Assembly (NCBI RefSeq): GCF_027409185.1
Contig: NC_084462.1
Coordinates: forward strand, 1,860,001 to 1,924,000
DNA from: Cynocephalus volans
Taxonomy: Eukaryota; Chordata; Mammalia; Dermoptera; Cynocephalidae
DNA: 64,000 bases
Direction of reading: 5' to 3'
Part shown: in pieces, positions 24,296 to 43,454 of the stretch
Numbering within the stretch: position 1 is the first letter of the stretch
Layout of the letters: the number at the start of each line of letters is the position of its first letter
The notes under the pieces: model-generated
Told to the model about the DNA's origin: nothing
The model's input: the letters and a program-made list of their open reading frames with translations, nothing else
Databases searched by the model: none
Position numbers and translations under genes: made by a program

Positions 24296-24419
24296 CCGGG
24301 GGGCCAGGGGCGCGGGGTCAGCCTTCCCCCCAGGCTCATTAGGAGCTGCCAGCGGTAATGAGGAGCCGGGGGTGGGGGCCCTGCGGCTGCTTTGGCGGCC
24401 ACCAACTAATTGGGACCAA

Positions 24420-24740
24420 GAGCTGAGACCTGCAGAGAAGAGGGAGGGGGAGAGACAGACAGACAGAGCGGTGGACACAGGGGGTGTGTCAGAGGGATAA
24501 AAATAGAGACTGGCAGAGGGACTACCAAAGCAGAAGACAGAGACACAGAGAGAGAAGGCGAGACAGGGAAAGCAACAGAAAGGAGAGACTGATGAGGAGA
24601 AACAGAGACACAAAGGGAAGAAACAACCATGAGAAGGAAGGACAAAGACAGAGAGTGACTGAGGGAGAGAAGGAGAGGAAGAAAAGGAGTAACAGAGGAA
24701 AGAAGGAAGGAAAAGGAGGGTAGAGAGAAGAGAGAGAGAC
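24420..24740. repeat. Purine-rich degenerate tract
   Basis: GAGAGACAGACAGACAGAG-type sequence just upstream of the PTH2 promoter, with a loose 25-30 bp period of 'CAGAGACACAGAGAGAG' words. One of several such tracts in the window. Confidence 0.8.
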
Positions 24741-24799
24741 TGACAGAGCCAGATCAAGGTGGAGAGTTGAGGTAAAAGGCTCTCAGAAAGACAGGAGAT

Positions 24800-24895
24800 G
24801 GGCCGGCCCGCGGCTCACTTGGGAGAGCGTGGTGCTGACAACACCAAGTCAAGGGTTAGGATCCCCTTACCGGTCATCTTTAAAAGAAAAAGAAA
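24800..24895 (+). mobile_element. CYN-like SINE, single-unit form
   Basis: Starts GGGCCGGCCCGCGGCTCAC and ends with CCCCTTACCGGTCATC plus an A/G-rich tail. Flanks share an imperfect AAAGACAG..AGATG duplication. In the PTH2-GFY spacer. Confidence 0.85.
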
Positions 24896-24899
24896 GAAA

Positions 24900-27131
24900 G
24901 ACAGACAGAAGATGGAAGAACAACAGGCCAGGACAGAGATGACCAGAGATAAATCCAGCAGGAAGAGAAGCAGAAAAGATAGAGTGAACGTTTGGGGGCT
25001 GGTCTCCTGGATCTGGACTCCTTGGGTCCTGGGCAAGAAGGTTGCTGAGGGTTCAGACTCTTGAGTCTGAGGGGGTGTGAGGGGGCTGAGGGTGTAAATT
25101 CCTGGTTCTTTAGAGAGGAGAAGCCTGGAAGTACATGCCTAGAATTTTGAGGGAGAAAGGCTTAGAGGGCTGGATTACAGGGGAGAAAGGAGATGGGGAT
25201 CTTGAACCATTGGATTCAGGGATTGGGAATCCTGAGTCCTAGGTCCTTCAGAAATAGAGGCTGGGGGGTTGGACTCCTCAGCCTGAGGTGGGCAGGAGGG
25301 TAGAGGTGGGGGGACAGGGAGGAGAGCTGCAGGGCAGGGAGAAAAGGCAAGAGAAGGTAAAAGGTATGTGTAGTAGGAGTGTAAAAACAGACAAAGTGAC
25401 TGGCAAAATCAGAAAAAGCTTAGAGATACCATGAAGAGGGACAAGGCATACAAAGACCCTGAGCTATCCTGTAGATGTGTCTAAGTCCTTCCCGGGGAGG
25501 ATTTTGGGTGTGTTGTGAAGATAAAACCCAATGCCTCCCACACTAACTCTTAAGAGGGAGCCATCTACACACAGTGGGGAGGGAGGCAAAGGTTGGTGGT
25601 ACTAAAGGGCAGCAGTAACCTGGAACATGGGAACCTGGACTCCCCAGAGAGGAGGGGCCAGAGCTTGGGCTCCTAGGTGTAAGAGTAGATGGGACAGGGA
25701 CCCAGACTCCTGGGTTCTGGGAGAGGAGGGGCTGGGGGCCTGGATTCCTAAATCTGAGTAAGGAAGGAGCTACAAGCCTGGACTCCTGGACCTGACATGA
25801 CGGAACTGGGGCCTTGACTCCAGGGAGTTGAAGTAAGAAAGTACCAGGGATCTAGACTCGGGTTTGGAGGTAGGAGAGGGGAGGGTGGGGGGCCAGGACC
25901 CCTGGTTTCAAAGGAAAGATAGTTTGGTTGGGCCAAATACCCCCACCAGATCATCCAGTTCCCAACTACTTTGCTCCCCACCCCGTAACACCCAGAGACA
26001 ATATCTTTTATCTCTGCTCCTTTAAGAGCCTAAGCCTGTTGCTAGGCTCCCAGGATCCCTGGGGAGGGGGCAGGTGTGTCACCTCTGTGCCCCTGGGACC
26101 CTGCCACCCTCCACCCCATTCAGAGCCATTGTGCAGTGTTCACCAGTCTTTGCATCCACCTCTGCTCACCTGCTGTTATCCTGGACACCACTGAGCAGGT
26201 AAGAAGCCCCAGGACCCCAAGTGACCCATCTAGGCTTCTGCCTCTTCCACCTCCACCTGACCACAGACCTATGCATCTCTGCCCAGACCAGCCCCTGAGA
26301 TGCTGGAATCCAGCTCCATTCTCTATAAACAGAAACCTGAGAATGGCCCCACAGCTCTCTCCTCCCTGAATCCCTCTCTGGCCCCTGCTCCACGCTGAGG
26401 AATCCAAGCTAGCTCCCAGCCTCTATTTCTAAAGGACCCAGGGGTTAGGACTCCCAGTCCCTAAATCCAATAGTTCAAGATCCTCATCTCTTCTCTCCCC
26501 TGTAATCCAGCCCCCCAAGCCTCGCTCCCTCAAAATTCCAGGCATCGAATTTCCAGCCTTCTCCTCTCCAACGAACCAGAAATTTACACCCTCAGCCTCC
26601 TCACACCCCCTCAGACAGAACCCCCAGTAACCTTCTTGCCCAGGACCCAAGAGTCTCCCTCCTCCCTCAGAACAAGGAGCCCAGCCCCCTACCGTTCCTT
26701 CTGAGCCTCCTCTAGTGTAAACAACTGTTGAACCAAGGTGTCCCAGGGGCCCTCATAGAGGCAGGCGATCCCGTGTCTCCTCGGAGGTCTGACACCCTCT
26801 AAAATCGTAGTTGAGGAGGACTGGGGACATGAAAAGGTGTCATTCTTTCCCAATTTTTCTAGGACCCCTCAGGGAAAGAGATAGGGGAATTCACTGTGAC
26901 TCCCAAGAAGCCCCGCACCTCAGTCTCCCTTAGTTACTGCTTCTACTCCTTCACAGCCTTTGGGGATTTTTAACCGGGTTCTTCTCCTTTCCCTGGAGCC
27001 AAGCTCGGCCCCAGAAGTGGTCCACCAGGGGCAGTGGGCATGGTCTACGGGAGTGGATGGGCTCCAGGAAGCCTTGGGCCTTAACCCCTTTCTTCCCGCT
27101 CCCCCCGCAGCTGTAGGCATCTCCCAGAGCT
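24900..27131. other. PTH2-GFY spacer and GFY 5' region
   Basis: Divergent arrangement: PTH2 points left, GFY right. 25000-25930 and 26420-26690 are made of diverged 'GGACTCCTGGGTCTGAGGGAGGAGG' type units in both orientations. A perfect EBF/Olf1 palindrome TCCCTGGGGA lies at 26056-26065 and a near match TCCCAGGGGC at 26741-26750. A splice acceptor CCCCGCAG at about 27103-27110 just before the GFY start shows that at least one 5' UTR exon lies in this spacer. No other gene seen. Confidence 0.6.
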
Positions 27132-29319
27132 ATGAAACCGTCCAGCCCGATCCTGTTCCTCCTCGTCTTCCTCCTCGCCTGGCTGGGTTCCAAGGCTGCC
27201 CCCTCGGCCTCTCCGCCTTCGGGCTCCGACTTCCCGGGGATGGGCCACCCCTTCAAAACCTCCCCTTGTGCTACTGAAAATTCCACTAGAGATCGGCCTC
27301 ACCCAGAATTCCCTGAGACTTCTCATCTTGAGCCCTCCAAGACACCTCATGCAGTTTCCCCTGAGACCTCCCCCCTTGACTTCACTGAAATCCCTAACTC
27401 TGACCTCCCAGAAAGGACACATCCAAAGTCTCCTGGGACCCCCAAGCCTGACCCACTCACAACCTCAATATCAGAATCTGTGGACACTGCAAAAACTAAC
27501 CCCTCCAAAATGACACACACAGAATTTTCTGAGACCTCCAAATATGACCCAACTGAAATTCCACACCCAGGATTTCCTGAGACCCCCAAACCCAATCCCT
27601 CCAAAACTTCACACCCAGAATTTCCTGAGACCCCAAACATTGACCTTATGTTAACTACACACCAAGAATCCCCAGAGATTCCCAAACTTAACGCCACTGA
27701 AATCTCACATACAGAAACCCATGAGACCGCAAATCCTGACCCCACCAAAACCCTTGACCCCAAATCTCCAGAAACCCATGACCCTGACATTACTGAGTCC
27801 CCAAACACTGCATTACCCCAGACCCTCCATCCTGACCCTACTGAAAGCCCCCACCTTGAATCCCATGTGACTCACAACCCCAGCCCCAATAAAATTCCCC
27901 AAACAGAATTCCCCACAACCCACTACCAAGATGCAACCGTGATCCCCATGACCTCTGACCCTGAAATCTCCACTACTCTTTACCCAGAAGCGCCTGCACC
28001 CTTCAAGGATGAAGCTACTGCCCTAAATGAGTTGCCTCTGAATCCCAAACTAGAAACCCTTCCAGCCACCCAGCCTGACTCCCCTAAATTGCCCACCTCA
28101 GAGCCTCCAGGGACCATTGAGCTGAAGGCCTCCCAGAACTCTGGCCCTAAAGGGCCTGTCGCCCCTCCTCCCTCATCCCGGATTGCAGGGCCCCCTGCTC
28201 CTCCGGGGCCCCCCAATGAGCTGGACCCTGCCGCTCCGCGAGCCCCCCAGCGGCGCAGCCGAGGTGAGAGAGTCAACACCATCATCGTGGTGGAACGAGT
28301 GAAGGAGACCGGTGAGGGGCGGGAGCCGGACTCTTGGGTCTGAGGGAGGAGGAGCCGGGGTCTGGATTTCCGGGTCTTAGGGAGGAGCGGCTAGGAGCTT
28401 AGATGGCTTGTCTCCCCCTCCAGGCGTGACTGTGGTGGGGCGCCCTCGCGGCGCTGCAGGCGGGGCGCTGTGCCTGTTCTTTGCGGGCACCGGGCTGCTG
28501 ATCGGCATCTTCCTTCTGCTGTGGTGTCTCTACCGCCGGGCAGCTCGACACCGGCCCTTCGCGCACCACCGGCTTCCGGACAACGGAGATGAACAGGGTG
28601 AGCGCCCCGCCCCTTGAGTACCTGCGCGTTTCCTTAACCTGCTCTCGCCCAGCACTTTAGGGCACCTTGCAAAAGAGTACAGGTCCCTAGCCAAGGTAAA
28701 CAAAAGCCCTGACCCCTCTATGGTCACGTCCTGCCCACAAATCGCTTGAAATGTCACACACACACATCCACTTCCGCCCCCAGGTCAGCTGGGAGCCGCA
28801 TCAGGCCCAGAGCCACGGGTCCCTACGAGCCCTGTGCTTTTCCCTTCCTGGGCGCAGCTCGGGGCCCCGGATTCCCCGCCCCCTCCATGGCAGGCCCCGC
28901 CTCCTCCGTGGCAGGCCCCGCCCCTCCGTGGCAGGCCCCGCCCCTGCTACATGGACTCCACGCCTACTCGTTTATTCAAGAGCCCTCACCCTTTCCTCGA
29001 TACCCAGTTCAAATGGATGGTGGGAATCCTCTCTCCGGCCTCTTCATAGGCCAGCGGCCCAGCAGGGGGCACAGGACCCCTGTCAGCCTGGACGTGATCC
29101 CGGCCCTTTGCTCCCACAGTTGTGCATTTGGACGCCCCGAAGGACCCCTACGACCTCTACTTTTATGCATCGGATGCCTGGGTCCCTTCGCACATCGCCA
29201 CCAAGCAGCCGCCACCCACACCCCCGCTGCCACCCAAGCTGCCCCCGCCGCCTCGCGGGGGCCGCCCCCAGCGCTTGGAGGCACTGTCCCCCGCCACTCT
29301 CCCCAACAACTTCGTGTGA
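27132..29319 (+). CDS. GFY: GFY, Golgi-associated olfactory signalling regulator
   Basis: Type I membrane protein (Goofy) of olfactory and vomeronasal neurons; in mouse it localises to the Golgi and affects ciliary adenylyl cyclase and odour acuity. Exons 27132-28311, 28424-28597 and 29120-29319 give 517 aa. Layout: signal peptide at residues 1-22; a long Pro/Thr/Ser/Glu-rich ectodomain with loose 13-15 residue repeats around FPET and DPTE; a conserved stalk [17 protein letters not shown]; one membrane segment at about 408-430; an Arg-rich stop-transfer; and a cytoplasmic tail with YDLYFYA and a poly-Pro stretch, ending LPNNFV. Introns are short (112 and 522 bp). The start is the first ATG after a strong 5' UTR acceptor. 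Human length is 518 by memory. Confidence 0.94.
28879..28955. repeat. GC-rich short tandem repeat in GFY intron 2
   Basis: About four diverged 18-24 bp units built on 'CCGTGGCAGGCCCCGCC'. Local, low copy. Confidence 0.75.
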
Positions 29320-29476
29320 GCCCCACCCGGGGTCGCCAGACCTGCGTATCCCCAGAGGAAGGGAGGACCCAAGGGTCCTGTCCTCCTGGCATGCTTTGCT
29401 ACATAGTACTCCTCTCAGATAGAGGGCCTAACACACAGATGCTTTCTCTGTAATCAGAGGACACGGTGTGAGGCTG

Positions 29477-29482
29477 AATAAA
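29477..29482 (+). terminator. GFY: GFY polyadenylation signal AATAAA
   Basis: Perfect AATAAA 158 bp after the GFY stop codon, followed by a GTGTTCCC stretch. Cleavage expected at about 29495-29510. Confidence 0.85.
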
Positions 29483-29645
29483 TCACGTGTTCCCACGGCT
29501 AGACACCTCCTCTGGCTTGAGTCCTGGGCTGGGAGGGGGCTGAGACTGCTGAGTCTGAGAGAGGAAGGGGCTGAGGGCTGAGATCCGGGTCAGGATTCCT
29601 GTGACTCCCTCAGCCAACAACAGTTGAGTCTGTACACAAAAGCAT

Positions 29646-29651
29646 TTTATT
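29646..29651 (-). terminator. SLC17A7: SLC17A7 polyadenylation signal AATAAA
   Basis: TTTATT on + reads AATAAA on -. It would give an SLC17A7 3' UTR of about 1.5 kb that includes the minisatellite. It faces the GFY signal only 163 bp away. Confidence 0.7.
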
Positions 29652-30628
29652 GGGAGTGGGGCAGGGCAGAATTTACCACCACAAGACGGAGACACAAAGA
29701 TACAACCCTGCCCCAGGCAAAACACCCTTCTCCCTCAGCCCCGTTCCCTTTCCTGGGATTCTGTGACTTCTCCTATACATGTTCCTCAAATTCTAAGCTG
29801 AAAGAGGGGTGTCTGAGAGAGGAAGGATCCCAGATTTTGAGTCACTTAGCCCCTGAGGGACACAACTGAGAAACCGAGGGTAGTTTGAAACCGCCCAGAA
29901 GATTAAAGTGCAAGGAACTGGAGATAAGAGGGGCATCTTGAACCCACCATGGGGAAGTTCAGTGGCGGTGGCTTCAAACCACTGAGTTAATGAACTGGAG
30001 CAGCCACTATCTAGACCTGAAAACCGTGTCAGAAAAAGTGCATGGAGTGGAGAGAGGCATATTTTAAAACCGCCATTTTGTTTGTTTCCCTAGACATTGT
30101 GCTAAGCGAGGGAGGTCTGGGGGAATGTGGCGCCTCCGCAGAATCTGCTGGTGGGGGAGAGGTAGGGGAAGCTTGAAACTGCCATCTTCCCTCAGAAACG
30201 CTGGTGAGAATCTATCCCTGGAATGGCGGGGATGGGTGATTAATTAAACCAACCTGGAAAGTGCGGAATAGAGTTGGGAGAGATGTGGAAATTCTAGAGG
30301 AGGACCTTGAGTTTTTCTGAAAGAAGAGGGAAGTTGAGTGATTGCAGGGTTAGCCTGAGAGCCCCTGGGGCTAAAGGAGAGGAGGGAGGTGCTCAAAACC
30401 ACAAGAAAGTAAGAAGTTGAACTGTCCACTCCAATCAATCCCTGGAAGGAGAGATTTGAAACCACGGAGCCAGAACGAGCGAGGAAAGGCGCCTTCGGGG
30501 TAAGGTGGGTGTCCTCGCACTGCCAGTCTGCAGCTTCACTCCCCCGAGGGGCGGCTAAGACGGGAGGAGGACTCGACAGCCCTGGGAACAAGGGACAGCG
30601 CTTCCCAGGCCTGAGGCCGTCGGAGAGC

Positions 30629-31132
30629 AGTGGGGCTCCTTGACACTGTCACTCAAGCAGAGACGTGAGGAGTGGGGCTCCTTGACACTGTCACTCAAGC
30701 AGAGACGCGAGGAGTGGGGCTCCTTGACACTGTCACTCAAGCAGAGACGCGAGGAGTGGGGCTCCTTGACACTGTCACTCAAGCAGAGACGCGAGGAGTG
30801 GGGCTCCTTGACACTGTCACTCAAGCAGAGACGTGAGGAGTGGGGCTCCTTGACACTGTCACTCAAGCAGAGACGCGAGGAGTGGGGCTCCTTGACACTG
30901 TCACTCAAGCAGAGACGTGAGCAGTGGGGCTCCTTGACACTGTCACTCAAGCAGAGACGTGAGCAGTGGGGCTCCTTGACACTGTCACTCAAGCAGAGAC
31001 GCGAGGAGTGGGGCTCCTTGACACTGTCACTCAAGCAGAGACGTGAGCAGTGGGGCTCCTTGACACTGTCACTCAAGCAGAGACGTGAGCAGTGGGGCTC
31101 CTTGACACTGTCACTCAAGCAGAGACGTGGGC
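30629..31132. repeat. 42-bp minisatellite, 12 units, SLC17A7 3' UTR
   Basis: Twelve head-to-tail units of exactly 42 bp. They are identical except at two positions near the unit end (ACG/ACGC versus ACGT, and GAGG versus GAGC). Each unit holds the short palindrome TGACACTGTCA. It starts 42 bp past the SLC17A7 stop codon, so it lies in the 3' UTR. Because 42 is a multiple of three, both strands carry long meaningless open frames across it. High homogeneity suggests recent expansion. Confidence 0.97.
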
Positions 31133-31174
31133 AGTGGCGGTCCTGGGAGCTGCCATCCAGTGGGAGGCGCGTAG

Positions 31175-40413
<9,239 letters not shown>

Positions 40414-40739
40414 GGTGGCTGCCCCTGCCGTCGGTTGCCCCGCCGGTCCCCCCGCCCGCGGGCCCGGACGGCCGCGTCCGGGTTCCCGGGGTCCGCCCCG
40501 GCCCGGCCGGCCCCGCAGCTCCGCTCGGGGGGAAGGAGGCTGCTGGTGCCGGCTGTCTGGGGGCTGTGACAGGACTCAACGCCGGGGGCGGAGAGGGGGC
40601 GGGGCACGTGGAGGACCCGCCCCGTCCGCACTAGGCCCCGCCCCTTGCGTGCTAGCCCCGCCCCCTTTCGCAGCCCTCTCATTCTAGTTTTGTCCCTACC
40701 TGGGTTTTGAACTCCGGATTGCATCGCCCCTATTCTGAC

Positions 40740-41540
40740 CCTTCCCCAAGTTACTGACCCCGTTCCATCCTCCCTACCTCCTCCGTCCAGACTTTCTCTC
40801 CTGTCCTGAATTCTCTTCCCCATCTGAGATATGTCACCCCCACTTCCGTCCCCCCTAATTTCGTCCCCGCATTTTCGTCCCCTACAATTCCACTTTCCTC
40901 TGAGTTCCCTTCTCCGCTTCATCCTCCCAGTCCTGTCCCACCTAATTTCTGTGGCTTCCAGTTCCACCTTCCCCCGAACTCTGGCCCCCAGCGCCTGCAA
41001 TTCCACCGCCCGCCCGCGGCATCCCCAGCTCCGACGCTCTAATTCTGAGAGTTCTTTCTTTTCTCATCCAGGAACTTTCCCCCTAATTTCGACCCCTACT
41101 TCAGTATACTCCTTCTCCCCTCCAGCCCCTGCCCCCATCCAGTTTCCTCACCTTGAGCTGCACACACTTCTGCGTTTCCATCATCCCCCTTTTGAGTTCC
41201 ACGCCCCCCCCCAGTCCTATTTCCCCTGCAGGCGCGATCCTTGCCCCCCGACCACCCACGGTTTCATTTCACTCTCCACCCCCGATTTCCTCCCGCGTTC
41301 CCTCCCCTACAGTTAGATCCCCCGCCCCAGCTGCCCGCTGTGACCCCTGGAGTGCACTCCCCACTCTGTGTTCTTTCCCCACTCTCCTGAGTTCTGTCCC
41401 CGCCCTCCCAGTTCTCTCCGCGCCCTCTAAATTGCGTCTCCACCCGCGGGATCTGTCCCTGACCTGAGTTCTGTCCCCGTCCCCTGACTTCCATCTCCAA
41501 CCCTGAATTCCAGCCCCGCCCTCCTGGGGTAGAACCCGGA
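40740..41540. repeat. C-rich degenerate tandem tract upstream of SLC17A7
   Basis: About 800 bp of loosely repeated ~28-30 bp units around 'AGTTCTGTCCCCGCCCTCC' and 'CCCCCTAATTTCGTCCCC'. No open gene structure. Confidence 0.6.
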
Positions 41541-42204
41541 CTCTCTTTTCTGTCCCCAGCAGGCAGACAGGTCCAGGCCCTTCTCCCCGAAGCTGAGTCC
41601 ACCCCCAGATCCAGGCCCCAAGGGGCTGCTCCTTTCTCCACTGCCTCCCCACGTCGGGCCGCAAATGCATTTGAGATTAAATTTTCATGATGTGGCCCGC
41701 GAGGGGTGGGAGGAGCAGACTGTGCGGCAGGCTGACGCCAAGGACGGGTTGGCCGGGAAGCCACTGGCCGCCGCGGCCTCTCGCCTCCAGCCTTGACTGG
41801 CTGGGTCTCTGGGTCTCACAATTTTGCCTGTGTTTGAGAAACCCCCAGATCCTCGGGTAGGAGGAAGCTGCGGGCCTGGACTCCGTCTGAAGGAGGAGGG
41901 TTGTTGGGGACGGGACTCCTGGGTCTAGGCGGAGTAGCTCGCGGAGTCGTTCACACGCGCCACCCTGTGGTGGCTGAATCCCGAACCTGGATGCGGAGGC
42001 GGTAGCCGCGGCTCTGGGCCAGGTGTGAGGGTGGAGCAGATGGTGAAGAGGAGGGAATGGAAGGGGACGCCGCCGCTGCCAAATCCTGGGCCTTTGCCGG
42101 AATCATCACCATGGAGACAGAGCAAGGGAGGAAGGACCCAGCCCCACACTGTTTCAGGACCTGGGAATGAGTTCCTCGGCCCCCTAAGGAGAGTCCCCGT
42201 CCGA

Positions 42205-42326
42205 ACTACAAGTCCCAGCCAGCTGCCGCTGGACCTTTTTGTTTGTGAAGGGCGGCGTACTCCCAGGGCCGCTGGGAGATGTAGTTCTCTGAGACAAAGG
42301 GCCGAAGCTGTCGCGCCCTCTGGTGG
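42205..42326. promoter_or_regulatory. Paired ZNF143-like sites plus CTCF motif
   Basis: ACTACAAGTCCCAGCCAGC at 42205-42223 and, inverted, GCTGGGAGATGTAGT at 42271-42285 both fit the ZNF143/THAP11 element (consensus ACTACAATTCCCAGAATGC). A strong CTCF core follows at 42313-42326, reading CCACCAGAGGGCGC on the - strand. It lies between the neural gene SLC17A7 and the broadly expressed PIH1D1/ALDH16A1 pair. Confidence 0.65.
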
Positions 42327-42339
42327 ACACAACGCCAAC

Positions 42340-43387
42340 GTTCCCTCATCCATTCCGTGGCCCAAGAGACCCCATTTGATATTATCCCCGCAACCTTTCA
42401 GACCTAACGATCCACTCCCTTTCCTTCCCAATTCACTTCGTTCCAGCCACACTGGCCTACTCGCTGCTCTTTCAACACTTGCCACTGAAGTTTCTCCATT
42501 TACTTATCCTCCTAGGACCCAGTAAAGAAGGGGAGGGTGTTGACAATCATTCATTAACTCAACAAATATTTGTTGAGTTCCTACTATGTGCCAGGCATTG
42601 TCCCACTACAGGAGACATAGCTATAATGGGAGTAATAATGGGAACTGGGGACCACCAGAGGAGGAACTAACTCAGCCAAGGAAGATCAGAGAAAGTATGA
42701 AGTTTGAAAAGTTTTCCAGAGAAAGTTTGATTAAAAGGGATGGGAGAGGGGTAGAGTAGGGAGAACATCCGCTGCAGAGGAAACAGCATTTGCAAAGTCA
42801 GGAGGTGAGAAAGAGCCTGGTGGTTTGAGGCCCAAGAAGACTTTGGTGTAATTGTGATATGTGTGTGATTACAGGAATGGGAAGTTTGTCAGGGTGAAAG
42901 GTAGGAGAGGCTAGAGATCAAATCATCAAAGGGGTCAGGAAGTACCCCCTGGTGAGGGCAACTACCGCACAAGAACTGAAGACCATTAGAAATTTCCTGC
43001 ATAGATGTATTGGAGAAGAGGATACTACGTAAGGGAACAGGAGAAACTAAGAGAAGGTATGAAAAATGAGTGTGGTCAAGACATGCTGCTCAGTGTGACT
43101 GGACCCCAGTGAGAAGAGGAGGTCAAACTGAGCCATGAAGGGGGCTTGGACTGTCTCCTGGGAGCATTGGGGGGCTACGGGAGGGCTGTGAACAGAAAAA
43201 GTGCAAGGTCTGCTCTGTAGACCAGGCAGATACTGGAGGCCAGGACAAGGGGAGAGGATCCAGGGGGAGACAATGAGGCCTGAGCTAGGGCAGTGACCTC
43301 TATGGGACTCTAGGGACAGCCCAATGTCCCTCTTCCTTTCTACTCCACAGGTATCCCTAGCCAGAGACAGAACAAAGGCAAAATGCT
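42340..43387. other. Spacer downstream of PIH1D1
   Basis: No gene. 42545-42605 carries 'TTCCTACTATGTGCCAGGCATTG', the well-known MIR 5' core, and 42900-43290 resembles old repeat remnants that I cannot name. Confidence 0.5.
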
Positions 43388-43393
43388 TTTATT
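43388..43393 (-). terminator. PIH1D1: PIH1D1 polyadenylation signal AATAAA
   Basis: TTTATT on +, about 61 bases past the PIH1D1 stop codon, so a short 3' UTR. Confidence 0.85.
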
Positions 43394-43454
43394 TCAATTT
43401 TAGAGAAGCAGCCAGCCTTTTCTCAACATTTGGAAGCACAGGGAAACACCCTGA

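Noticed and set aside
28746-29453. Two ~225-codon frames over GFY exon 3
   Set aside because: Shadow frames. The real exon is 29120-29319 and matches the conserved GFY tail.
30629-31132. CRISPR-like regular repeat array
   Set aside because: Units are contiguous with no unique spacers, and the host is a mammal.
41945-41970. Second CTCF site at GCGCCACCCTGTGGTGG
   Set aside because: Spacing is off by one or more bases against the consensus core, so it is too weak to call.
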